Below, piece by piece: positions 25,001-33,607 of a DNA stretch of 64,000 nucleotides. Positions within the stretch are counted from its first letter, which is position 1, and each line of letters opens with the position of its first letter. Under the pieces are notes generated by a model. That model was not told where the DNA came from. It searched no databases and saw only the letters and a list, made by a program, of their open reading frames with translations. The DNA comes from Branchiostoma belcheri (taxonomy: Eukaryota > Chordata > Leptocardii > Amphioxiformes > Branchiostomatidae): assembly GCF_001625305.1 (NCBI RefSeq), contig NW_017804342.1:1371259-1435258 (forward strand), in the 5' to 3' direction. The position numbers were made by a program, and so were the translations under genes.

Positions 25001-25958
25001 GCCAATCTTTAATTTTTTGGTCGCCTTGCATGTAAATAAGATCAGGAGTATACAGGGGCTGTCATCCATACAATTCACTTGCTCTGGCCTAAGACAATTT
25101 TAGCACAGTATGTAGCCCTTGTAAACATGCCTTGAGCCATACTTGACCCTGACATCTAAGTACCCTTGACCACTGATTAACTGTGACCTGGAACACTGAA
25201 CACATGGTTTCTGGGCCACCGAGCTGACATTTTGTTTGCAAGAGCTTGTGTGATTAGTCTGATTCTTTTGTTTTTAAGGGTACTTGCATATTATGATGGC
25301 CTTTTCACTTTCTAAACCAGTATAAAGTTTAAGGCCATTTAAATGTCTTCCTGATGAAAGAGTTGGGTAAATAAATATCAGAGGTCAGTCCAACGTACTA
25401 GTACATGTGAAAAAGGCTATGTGTACCTTTCTTAAGGCGATTTGTCATGATCAAGAATAGTGATAACTTGTGATCACTGTGATTTACAAAAGAAGTCTAA
25501 TAGATAGAAATGGCATTCCATACATATGTAAGGTGAGGAATTCAATTATGGTGACTTATATACAGATGTTGGGTGAAAAATTATAATGCTTTCTAACTAG
25601 TCAGCTTTTTTGTTGAGATGGTAGCTAACGTAGACAGTCAGAAAAGCTGACCATGCAGAAAATGTCATGATCTGCCCCCTAACATCTGCTTCGAGACTGA
25701 TGATGACTGTGGAAAAAGGGGGTATAGGTGTAAAAAATAAAATGCTGCTAAAGCCTATACATACAGAATCTTTGAGAAATTCCTTACCTTTCCATACAGT
25801 TCGAAGTACGGAGTCTCTAGCAGTTCTTCCAGCTCCTCTGGAGAGCTTCCCTCCGCATGTTGGGCCACAAGTTTTTCAGAGAAACTGGCCAGCTCAGGCT
25901 GGAAGCCAGGAAACTGACACACCATCAACACACACACCAACAACCACGAGGAAGACAT
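4594..25958 (-). CDS. Leprecan/CRTAP-family secreted protein (P3H/CRTAP-like), 3' end outside window
   Basis: Six minus-strand exons splice in frame: 25788..25958, 19603..19764, 19081..19230, 8189..8341, 5516..5690, 4594..4719 (312 codons plus one base). The start Met at 25958 opens a hydrophobic signal peptide. The mature part shows the family's TPR-like region with four CXXXC motifs: CRQRC (exon 2), CTDRC (exon 3), CRSSC (exon 5) and CRRNC (exon 6), plus the PYDYMQLCYYKLGDL and HYLQYVYF motifs. Family members (P3H1-3, CRTAP, P3H4) act in the ER lumen in collagen prolyl 3-hydroxylation and chaperoning. Whether this one has the C-terminal 2-oxoglutarate dioxygenase domain cannot be decided, because the next exon is not found between 1 and 4593. 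The gene is head-to-head with VPS13D. Introns 1 and 3 are very long (6.0 and 10.7 kb). Confidence 0.8.
5400..5498 (-). repeat. Dispersed repeat R1, copy 1 (abuts a donor site)
   Basis: In gene sense it reads from TTATGTTTACCTTCAC through GCTCTGTTTCTTCTTCTTC to GGTCATTGACCTGAACC. Its A-end lies 17 bases from the donor of leprecan-like exon 5. Related copies: 36245-36452, 38667-38765, 50285-50440, 62612-62800. Confidence 0.75.
5516..5690 (-). CDS. Leprecan-like gene, exon 5
   Basis: Acceptor TTTGTAG at 5691 and donor GTTAGT at 5515. The product reads HYLMNQFEDARDSLEAALEL then CRSSCERP, a TPR-like helix pair with the third CXXXC. A copy of dispersed repeat R1 starts 17 bases past the donor. Confidence 0.8.
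5691..8188. other. Leprecan-like intron 4
   Basis: No exon is recognised. It holds an imperfect tandem duplication (about 5915-6112 and 6116-6285, both containing GTTACAGCTCTGGAAAATGG) and a near-perfect hairpin at 7664-7764. Confidence 0.55.
7664..7764. repeat. Near-perfect 101 bp hairpin
   Basis: Two arms of about 47 bases with one mismatch flank a central spacer of about 8 bases (GGTTAGTA). The arms contain GAATTCTTTCATCAGTGACA and its reverse complement. The word AAAGCTGAGGA occurs as a direct repeat on both sides (about 7618 and 7766). It could be a tiny inverted-repeat insertion, a hairpin RNA, or an assembly fold-back. Confidence 0.85.
8189..8341 (-). CDS. Leprecan-like gene, exon 4
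   Basis: Acceptor TTCCAG at 8342; the donor GTTGGA at 8188 is weak, but the join keeps the frame to exon 5. It encodes LGDLQKAAASAYTFLQMNLN, aligning with the family segment between the second and third CXXXC repeats. Its 5' part and acceptor are duplicated twice in the upstream intron (8417-8510 and 8530-8600). Confidence 0.8.
8417..8600 (-). pseudogene. Two decayed partial copies of leprecan-like exon 4
   Basis: The segments 8417-8510 and 8530-8600 each repeat the acceptor and the first 60-90 bases of exon 4. The nearer copy has an in-frame TAA (LEDLQ then stop); the farther one (LGDLQKVDASAYTFLQ) is open but truncated. Neither retains a donor, so neither is likely to be spliced usefully. 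Confidence 0.7.
12988..13022. repeat. (CA)n microsatellite
   Basis: A clean CA dinucleotide run within leprecan-like intron 3. Confidence 0.95.
16136..16293. repeat. Minisatellite, about 8 units of 20-21 bp
   Basis: Units follow the pattern TGAGTGGTGCAGGTAATTTC, changing to GGTAAAATTC in the later half. ORFs on both strands show the periodic peptide GKILSGAGKILSG but have no other support. Confidence 0.9.
17862..17912. repeat. GT-rich microsatellite
   Basis: An imperfect (GT)n tract with GTGAGTGAGTG at its end, inside leprecan-like intron 3. Confidence 0.85.
19081..19230 (-). CDS. Leprecan-like gene, exon 3
   Basis: Acceptor TTCCCAG at 19231 and donor GTACGC at 19080 bound exactly 50 codons. 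The exon carries CTDRC and PYDYMQLCYYK, the typical second CXXXC repeat and following TPR helix of leprecan proteins. Confidence 0.85.
19603..19764 (-). CDS. Leprecan-like gene, exon 2
   Basis: Acceptor ATTCCAG at 19765 and donor GTTAGG at 19602 bound 54 codons. It encodes DAYLDEEWERCVWYMEKAV followed by CRQRC, the first TPR/CXXXC unit. The acceptor region is repeated almost identically twice more in the upstream intron. Confidence 0.85.
19743..19900 (-). repeat. Triplicated acceptor region of leprecan-like exon 2
   Basis: A unit of about 55 bases covering the first codons of exon 2, its acceptor and the adjacent intron occurs three times (19743-19797, 19798-19852, 19853-19900). The copies differ by only a few bases, so this is recent. 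Only the copy nearest the exon body continues into coding sequence. Confidence 0.85.
20660..20737 (+). repeat. tRNA-like repeat (probable SINE head)
   Basis: It contains GGTCTAGTGGTTAGGACTT (A-box-like) and GGTTTGATTCCCGGTG (B-box-like) at tRNA spacing, resembling a tRNA-Glu type sequence. The anticodon arm does not fold properly and the acceptor stem is not complementary, so this is not a functional tRNA gene. Confidence 0.6.
20898..21044. mobile_element. Inverted-repeat element with 12 bp flanking direct repeats
   Basis: The ends share GCCTGGATGCCAGACCCAAA in inverted orientation, and the inner arms TCAGTGTGCA / TGCACACTGA pair as well. The 12-mer TAACTGTTGGCT flanks both sides (20886-20897 and 21045-21056), consistent with a target duplication. 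It is non-coding. Confidence 0.7.
21565..21786. mobile_element. MITE-like inverted repeat
   Basis: The left arm GAGTAAAGAGACTCTTTAT and ACAACCAAGTCTTTTATTCA is mirrored at the right end with few mismatches. The centre carries the phrase CCTTCCTCAGGG. No coding capacity and no clear target duplication. Confidence 0.7.
25788..25958 (-). CDS. Leprecan-like gene, exon 1 (signal peptide)
   Basis: The ATG at 25958 is followed by SSSWLLVCVLMVC, a hydrophobic signal core, then an acidic stretch SSPEELEELLETPYFELYGK ending at donor GTAAGG. Upstream in-frame Met codons exist, but this start places the hydrophobic core directly at the N terminus and is preferred. Confidence 0.75.
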
Positions 25959-28181
25959 GTTGTACTTGTAGTAAACTCTCTCTCTCTCTTTAGCAAAAGA
26001 AGATGGCAGGAACAGGCTATAGATGTTTGTCTGTCCACTGCTAGATCTCTCTCTTCTGTCAGTCAGCTCTGGATACAATGATTAATCGCCAAGGCTGAGG
26101 AAACAGTTAATTAATCCTGGTAACAAATCCTGGAGCTGCCTCTATCTATTCGGTGTCTTCCTTTCAGCCTGTGGATTTTTTCTTCCAATCTCTTCAGCTG
26201 CCAGAAATGCAGGGATAGACTTTCACGTTACGGTAACAGTAGCAGCTACGAGTTACTGTAACATATCCAGGACGTTCTTCCACAAACTTCACTGCTGATT
26301 TAGCGGGAATGGCAGGAATGCTGGTCCCTTGACAACTGCCTGTCCGGATAGAAATGCCAGTAATGTACCGAGTGGAGACCGGGTCGTGGTAAATAACGAG
26401 CTGATTACAGCACAAACAGTCAACACCAGCTGTCGACAGCAAGAGTAAATCAAATCTCCATCCGCTACAAAAATCGAGACAATTTCACACCGAAAACAAT
26501 AGCAGGGCGTGACGGCGTTACCACAAACCGTTTTACAAGGTGGTGTCTCGCCTTTCTTACGGCACGTGTTGGCGGTGGTCTCTAATGGGTTAGGCCGTCA
26601 GGGTCTTTTCCTCGGCCTGAAGATCGTTCCACCAGGGGACCGGCACACAAAAACACCGGCAACCAGAGACTACTGTAGGCGCCGCCGGCTCGGTAATCGG
26701 AAAAGGGGTCTCAAAACAAATAAGCCTAATGAAGGTCGAATGTCAGCTAAGCCTACGGTAGTGTACAGCCGAATGGCTCCCTCTTCAATCCCAAAGCAAC
26801 TTTCTCGAACCTTTCTCTTGCTGTAGACGTCGTATCTTGAGCTGTCAGCTGCTTCTATGTTGGCAAGTTCTGTAGATGAAGCTTATAGATATGTCCGTTA
26901 GTGCTGGGGTGTGGGACAACAGCGCCGGTTTCCTGCGATGTCTAGTTCAGTCTTCCCGCCCAGAGGCTCAGACGTGCGTGATTTCCGCACCAACTTGAGA
27001 TCTCTCCAGACATTTCCCGTGTCACTCAGACGTTCACAAACAGTTCGCTGAGTTATATACGCCTCTTCCTTCAGTTGTACGAGCCATGCGGGTGTGGGTA
27101 CGTGCACGCACCACCGCTAAATTCTTCCTCGTGCCAGGCGGAAGCTAGCTTCCTTCAAACCCCATCTGTCCTGAGTTTACCTCCGAACCTGGAACGCAGC
27201 GACCCGGCCGGGTTACGGAAAAACGAAAAAAAATTGGCCGGTGAATCCTGAGGGGATTTGGATACTTTCCGTGTAACGTTCGCCCCTGTCTGTACACCAG
27301 GACCTCCGGTCTGGCCTCCCGCGGAGCAGGCGCGTGTTTGGCCGTGAACTTCACCGCCAGCTCACCGACACGCCTACGGCAGCCAAGTGCAGTCTACCCG
27401 CGTGGGCGGACGTGGTATCCCCGATGGTCCATCGGGACTTGAAAAACAGACATGCACGGAAAAAAATCGTGGATGCCCCGGCCTTCTGTAGGTCGAATAC
27501 CTCTCCCACGATCTCAGACTCATTAAAAGTAATTTCCACAACGATGTACAGTTGTGCACTGTCCGCCGCCCCGATTTTACGGACAGAAGTTCTGGAGTGA
27601 TTGAGTAAAGTAGATCAACGAGTTGACAACTCTCCGGCTTTGCGGGCTGGTCGCTAGTCTAAATCGGCGTTTCGTAGCGATTCTTCGGCTTTGCGTCCAG
27701 CAGGTCAGAGCTACGCATGAAATAAATCCAGAGTACCTTCCATAAACCATGAAAACTCCTTCGCAAACGGCCGAAACCACAAACTAAACAAGCTGTCAAA
27801 CTTTTTCGGTACCTCCCACTCTGGAAATCGAGGTCATAGGTCAATCTCAAGCATGACGGGAAGAGGTTTCCAGTGTGTTACGACTCTAAGCCAACCAGCA
27901 CGCAGTATTTTTACAAACAACCAATCAGCGCTCTACATTTGACAAAGATTGGCCAATAGACGAAACGTCTGAATCAACATGCAGATCACCAGGCCAAGAT
28001 GGCCGCCGAAAGACGAAATTCGAGTCACTCGGATGTGTTAGGAACTTTCGGAACGATTTAGCGGCCTTTTAAAACGTATGTAGGCGATCGGAACCAATCA
28101 GAAATTTGTACAGACATTACAGAATCGATCTAAGTTATTTTTTGTTCGAGAGACTCCATGAGAGGCCGATAGAACGCCGCC
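25959..28181. promoter_or_regulatory. Head-to-head intergenic/promoter region, leprecan-like gene and VPS13D
   Basis: The two start codons lie 2.2 kb apart and diverge. The VPS13D-proximal part carries four CCAAT-type boxes (27921-27925, the paired ATTGGCCAAT at 27948-27957, and 28094-28098) and a YY1-like AAGATGGCCGCC at 27996-28007. The stretch from about 26,500 to 27,900 is richer in CpG than the introns. No core promoter is certain; a TATATA-like word on the minus strand near 27052-27060 is far from the leprecan start. ORFs in this region have no recognised homology. Confidence 0.5.
27996..28007 (+). promoter_or_regulatory. YY1-like site near VPS13D start
   Basis: AAGATGGCCGCC matches the known YY1 core (AAGATGGCGGC type). 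It lies 175-186 bases upstream of the VPS13D ATG, whose own context GCCGCCATGTT also resembles an inverted YY1 site. Confidence 0.4.
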
Positions 28182-31100
28182 ATGTTAGAGAGCTGGGTCG
28201 CCTGGGTGGTGAACTCGTACGTTGGAGAGTACGTAGGGTTGGAATACCTGAACACTGATCAGCTATCGGTGGCTCTGGTGCACGGTAAGTCACATGTGTA
28301 CGATGTAAACCTTTGCTGGAAAGACTGTATGTCATGTGATGCTCACGCAGAGCTTTTATGAGAGTCACTCGCGTGAAGGTGTCATTGAAAACATCGTCAC
28401 GCCCCCTCTGGACTCTCATCAGTAGTACATCTTTTCACAGAGGTGTGAACAAGAGGTGGGGAACAATAACACGAATATGCTTCATTTTGAGTAAGGTGCT
28501 AAAACAAGGAAACTCCCAATTTCTTTCTTAATAAACTTGATTGATCAGGTTTTTATATTTGTGTAAAAAAGTTACAAAATGTTGAAAGGTTACTAATATG
28601 TACATATAGTATGATGGAAAGTACCTTGATTATTTATGTATAACTATAATAAGTGATATATCAGTAAGATCCCTCTCCCCTACAGGCTCCGTAGTCCTGG
28701 AGAACCTGCCTCTCAGGAAGGATGCTCTCAGGAAACTGGACCTGCCCATAGAGGTCAAGTCAGGTGGGTCACAGGCACAAGTCTTTATCATAAAGCAGAC
28801 AATTTAAGATGGAAAACATAGAAGTTAAGTCAGGGTGATCACAAGCATACTGGCCTAGGAGCCATCTGTTTGTGTGCCCGGGTTAGCATTTCAAAATGGA
28901 TGGCAGCCAGGCTACAAGCACACATCTTTAAGCTGACAATTTTAGACAGAAAATATAGATCTTCATAGACACTCAGTATCCCCCCCCCCCAAAAAAAAAC
29001 CACACTAATTGTCATGATTGACACATTGGCTTTTGTTAAACAAGTGGTTGTGGATAAAGAACTTTGCTATTCAATCATTTACCAATCTAGTGAAATTATT
29101 CACAAATGAAGATTTATTTAAACTCTTTCTATTTTTTTCCGTGTCAGGATTTATCGGCCAGCTGACCATCAGGATCCCAGTCACCAACATCCGCAATGCA
29201 CCCTGGGAGATTCAAATCAAGAAGCTGTACCTGGTGGCTGGAGCACAGCCCAACCCACAGGTCAGAGGTCAAAACTACCTGTGTCTACAGTGGTAGAAGT
29301 ACTTTTTTCAGTGTTCTGCAATATTGCAGATTGTCAAAATTTAGTTCTGCAATTCAGAAATACTTTCTGCAAATATACACTAAATCCTCAGTGACCTAAG
29401 AATTCAGTCTGCAAAACTGCAGGTTGCTTATTAGTAATTTATTTTTCTTCTGCAATGTTGAAAATTTCTCTACAAAATGTAGACTGTACTCTCATCTGCC
29501 GAATAAACGTACCGGTACGTTTATTTTTTTTGGCCCGAACGTCCACCCGGTACGTTCTTATTTTGCACGGTACGTTTATTAATTTTTGGAAAATCAGTAA
29601 TTTTTTTTTGAGTATGCATGAAAAAAAAGACAAATCTTCGACTTGAAGACGTTTATGAACGCGTATTATAGCGGGAAACTTGTCATTTTTGGGCCTGTTT
29701 TCGCCGCATTGAGCATAATTTGTGGCCAATGACCGGGATGGCCTCTCAGGTTCCACCCGGTACGTTGTATTTTGGACGGCACGTTTACTAAAATTTTTCA
29801 AAATCAGGTATTTGTAACAACATATTACCTCCCTTTTAGATGTAAGTCATATTTAGGAACACGTATTGTGTCGGAAATATGAGCTATGACGGACGTTATA
29901 AGTTTTATTCCAACGCTACCAGGAAAATCGTCTACCACATGGTGTCGGTTCAATTTTGTAGCATCTTCCCACACTCGCGGTGCAAAAATCATTCGCTCCT
30001 AGTAGCAAAGTTACCCATAAAAATAAAGGATATAACTTCCCCTTTCCTGTGGTGTATTTATTTAGGTTGTAAAATGTTGCAAACGCCAGAAATTTGCCGA
30101 TGAAACGGCGCGTCGTGAGCCGAGCGCCCGGGTTGCGGAAATGCGGCCGGCTCCCGCTCGCTATTGCGAAATCACCCTGACTTAGTGCGCTTGCGCATCG
30201 CCGTCTTAGACCGCATCAGAATGAAAGTAGCACCATTCGAAAGCGCAGATTCCGAGCTTAAAAATGGTGCCAGGAACATCGGAAAAATTTTATTTTCGGG
30301 GGGCTAAACGTCCATTTTTAACAATTTGTCGATCTTTTTACATCAATTTGACCACCTAAATTTCATTTTCCCGTTTTGTCACCAGTGTCAAAATGACGGC
30401 AAAAAACAGGGCTTTCCGCTGATGTAATCGGTAGTTTTCTCGAATGCACGCCGGCGAAGCGCAACGCTAGTTTTACTGATGAAGTCATGGTAAGGCCATG
30501 TTGATTTGATTATATGGATGACATCCGCGCGCGCATGAATTTTCGGCCGTTTCCAAAAAAAAAAAGTTTTCAACCATACTGTAAATCGTACAAAACAGTT
30601 GCAAAATGAGCAAAAATATACCGTAAGTTACAAAAAAATAAGTAAAAACTATACCAATGTCGTAGAATGCCAAAATCAAACAAAAAAAGACGAAATTGTA
30701 AGGAAATGAACTTGAAGATTAGATTATTCGCCAAACCATATTCTGTCCCATGTGTTCAACCCTCATGACCACGTAGATTTCATAATGAAAACTAACTTTT
30801 TTTTTTGACTAAAACTTTTTTTTTATTCGCACGCGCGCATCAGTTTTGGGGCTCCCGGAGGATGTCATCCATATAATCAAATCAACATGGCCTTACTGGA
30901 GACGTGGTCTGATACGGTCTCTTATCCCCCGGAACAAAGCTGCCGGGAAGACGAAAATGTGGACACGGTCAAGACCACCCATGCGGCTACATGTAGGTCA
31001 TTTCCGCTGGTCTATAGATATGGGTCAATCATTGGGATCGACTATCACAAAATCATAACTATCAATTAGTAATGTATCGAATCATTGCCCAACAGTCAAT

Positions 31101-33607
31101 ACGTTATGTGGACATAGTCCCGTTAACTTTCAGTCTGCCAAGGTATGGCCGTTTGGGACCAAATTTGTATTGGTTAGGCAACAGGTAGTTAGCTGACTCA
31201 TAGACAGATAAACGTGATGCTACCAAGTATTGGGACGTAGAATACTACGGTTTGATTCATAGGAGTTGGAGCTCACCTCATGTCTTCCACATCCGTGTCC
31301 CCGACCTGCCTGGTCCGGTACGCCTCCCCCCAGGTCAGGTCCGCCCGCCCTCCCCAGTACACGCTCTGGAAAGTGGGACGTATCTCCTCCCCGGCGTCAA
31401 GAGAGTAGATGAAGATGGACCCTGTCTTCTCCGCGGCGATGAAGAGGATTGTTTTCTTCCCCAGGTGACCCACAGTCAGTGACTGAGGCTCTGGTCCCTA
31501 CAAACACACAGTATTCCGGAGTTATGTGAAAGACGGACATTNNNNNNNNNNNNNNNNNNNNNNNNNAGACTGTCTATTTTGGTAATTTTCCGGGGGGTAC
31601 GTTTATTCCGAGGGGTATGTTTATTAGATTTTGAAGATTTGTCCGGGGGGTACGTTTATTCCGGGGGGTATGTTTATTCGGCAGATGAGAGTAGATGGGT
31701 ATTTCCCTGATCTATCTCCTCCTCAATGTCTTGTGTAAGCTGATTGAATTACTGTGACTCTCACAATTATTGGACCTCTAGATGCTTGAAATATGATATC
31801 GTTACATGTAGGTTGTTTCTTTTTTTTTTTTACAGTATGATGAAGAGGAAGCCAAAACATCAGATTTGGAGAACAAGAAAAAACAGCTAGCTGCCCTGGA
31901 AGATCAGTGGAAGGTAAGAATATGTGTGTAGACATAGGCACAGTTTGAGTACAACACAGCTTAGTGCAAAATAACTTACAGTTATACAAAAATTCAGCCG
32001 TATTGGTAGAAACCATTCTAAAGCAAAGTTGAACTTCAATTTTGAACACAAGAAAATTGGGATTCACCCGAATTTTCAAACTGAGTTGTAACAGTAGCAA
32101 TAGATAACATTTTTATGGTATCATACTAGTGATAGCCTGTCCTTGTATTTCCAGGCACAGCATCAGCAGCAGTCCTATTCCTTCTGGTACTCCCTGGGGT
32201 CATCACTCCTGAACAAGGCTATCACTAACATACAGGTCAGTCCACAGGCTTTTACACGTACACCACTTTATTGTCTTATATGTAGGATGGTTATTTTGTA
32301 GTCTTTGTATTTCATATGTGATTTTATGTATTATTCTGTCCCCTTGATAGATCAACATCGAGGATGTCCACATTCGTTACGAGGATGACACCTCCCTTCC
32401 CGGTACCACCTTTGCTCTGGGCATCACCATGGACAAGTTCTCACTGTCCAGCACAGATCAGAAATGGGTAACAAAACACTCTCAAACACTGCAGCTAAAT
32501 ATTCTTATATGTAGAGCTATATCTGTGTATTAGCCACTTTACGGTGTAACACAACAGCTTCAATATGTTATATACAGAGAGTCTTTCAAAGTTTTTTTCC
32601 ATATCCTGTGATTTTGTTAGATTCCTATCTTTGCTCCACAAAAGTAAAACATCTGTGAACTATTAGGAACATCTATTTTACCTTCAACACTCTGAAGTAG
32701 CCATTAAGCATTGTGAAAAGTAGATATATAATTATAAATTAATATGCAAATCATCATACCTCAATGTACTGTGTATTTTGTACATTTGGCAATGTTCTAT
32801 TTGTTAAAGAACTGTATACACTAGAGCAACATAATAAGGACTTTAATTTTAAGCGTGTTCATACTTCATTGTTTGTGATACTAGACCCAGAAGTACCCCA
32901 CCAAAGAGACGGCTGACGTGGTGCGTAAGCTGGGTAAACTGGAGGGGTTTGCTGTGTACTGGGACACGGAGGCAGAGCCACTGGGGGATGTCACACCTGC
33001 ACTGTTAGAGGTGGGTTCTCTTGTTTTGTTTGGTATGTTTTGGGTGGTATAATTGTGTAGTTTGTTTATCTAGACAGCTTAACAGTACATGGGTGGAGAA
33101 GACTGACAGACAATGGTGGATAAAAAGGTCAGACACAGGAAATTGGAACGAATTTGAAGATCAATAAAACCCAAAATACAGAAAGTCTGAAATCTGAAAC
33201 CAAATGCCAATAATCAGTTACCAAATGTGCAGTGTGCACAGCATTATTTTCTCATGATACTGTTCCTCACTTTGTGTTAGTCACTTCCAGAATCTTTGAA
33301 AATTCTTGTTTTGTGATCCACAGGAAGAGCTACAGAGAGCCAGAACCAAGGCAGAGGCCCCCGACGTCCACAGCTACATCATCTGTCCCGTCAGCGCGGA
33401 GGCTCGTGTCTGGCAGAACCACTCGGCCCTCCCGCTGCGTTCCCGCGCCATGCCGCGCTTCCAGTGCGAGATTCAGCTGGACGACCTTCCCATCAGCCTC
33501 AACCAGACCCAGTTCAGGTGCATGATGGGATTGCTGCGTGAGTTTGACCGGTACAGCCTGGCACGGAAGTACAGAAAAGGACGGCCTACAGAGCCGGTTA
33601 GGGGGAG
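28182..33607 (+). CDS. VPS13D: VPS13D exons 1-8 (residues 1-326, chorein N-terminal region)
   Basis: Exons: 28182..28284, 28686..28763, 29148..29260, 31836..31913, 32155..32235, 32351..32467, 32885..33010, 33324..33607. They encode the extended chorein N, including [41 protein letters not shown] and [16 protein letters not shown], which line the start of the lipid channel. Exon 8 ends AG|GTCAGT (33607) and joins TGCCGTGAG of exon 9 to give CREWW, a conserved VPS13 motif. Intron 3 (2.6 kb) holds a 2.2 kb inverted-repeat element and an assembly gap; intron 8 holds a 1.3 kb element. Confidence 0.92.

Larger units (their letters stand above)
19901..25787. other. Leprecan-like intron 1
   Basis: No exon is supported. 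It holds a tRNA-like repeat (20660-20737), inverted-repeat elements at 20898-21044 and 21565-21786, and an imperfect tandem duplication around 23818-23885 and 24000-24075 (shared AATCCATGCTGTGA and ACTCAGTACATGACTC). Confidence 0.5.
29489..31691. mobile_element. 2.2 kb terminal-inverted-repeat element in VPS13D intron 3, TA target duplication
   Basis: The left end at 29489 reads CTCTCATCTGCCGAATAAAC and the right end (29489 to 31691) carries its reverse complement; both are flanked by TA (29487-29488 and 31692-31693). Subterminal repeats of GGTACGTTTATT occur at both ends, and about 200 bp is tandemly repeated near the left end (29551 and 29754). No transposase is recognised. The element contains a nested MITE, an antisense protein-coding exon and a 25-N gap, so its true internal sequence is uncertain. 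Confidence 0.75.

Noticed and set aside
26509-26826. 105-codon ORF in the promoter region
   Set aside because: GC-rich region inflates ORF length; nothing recognisable.
31277-31497. Treating the Msp130-like exon as part of VPS13D
   Set aside because: It is on the opposite strand, and VPS13D exons 3 and 4 join in frame without it.
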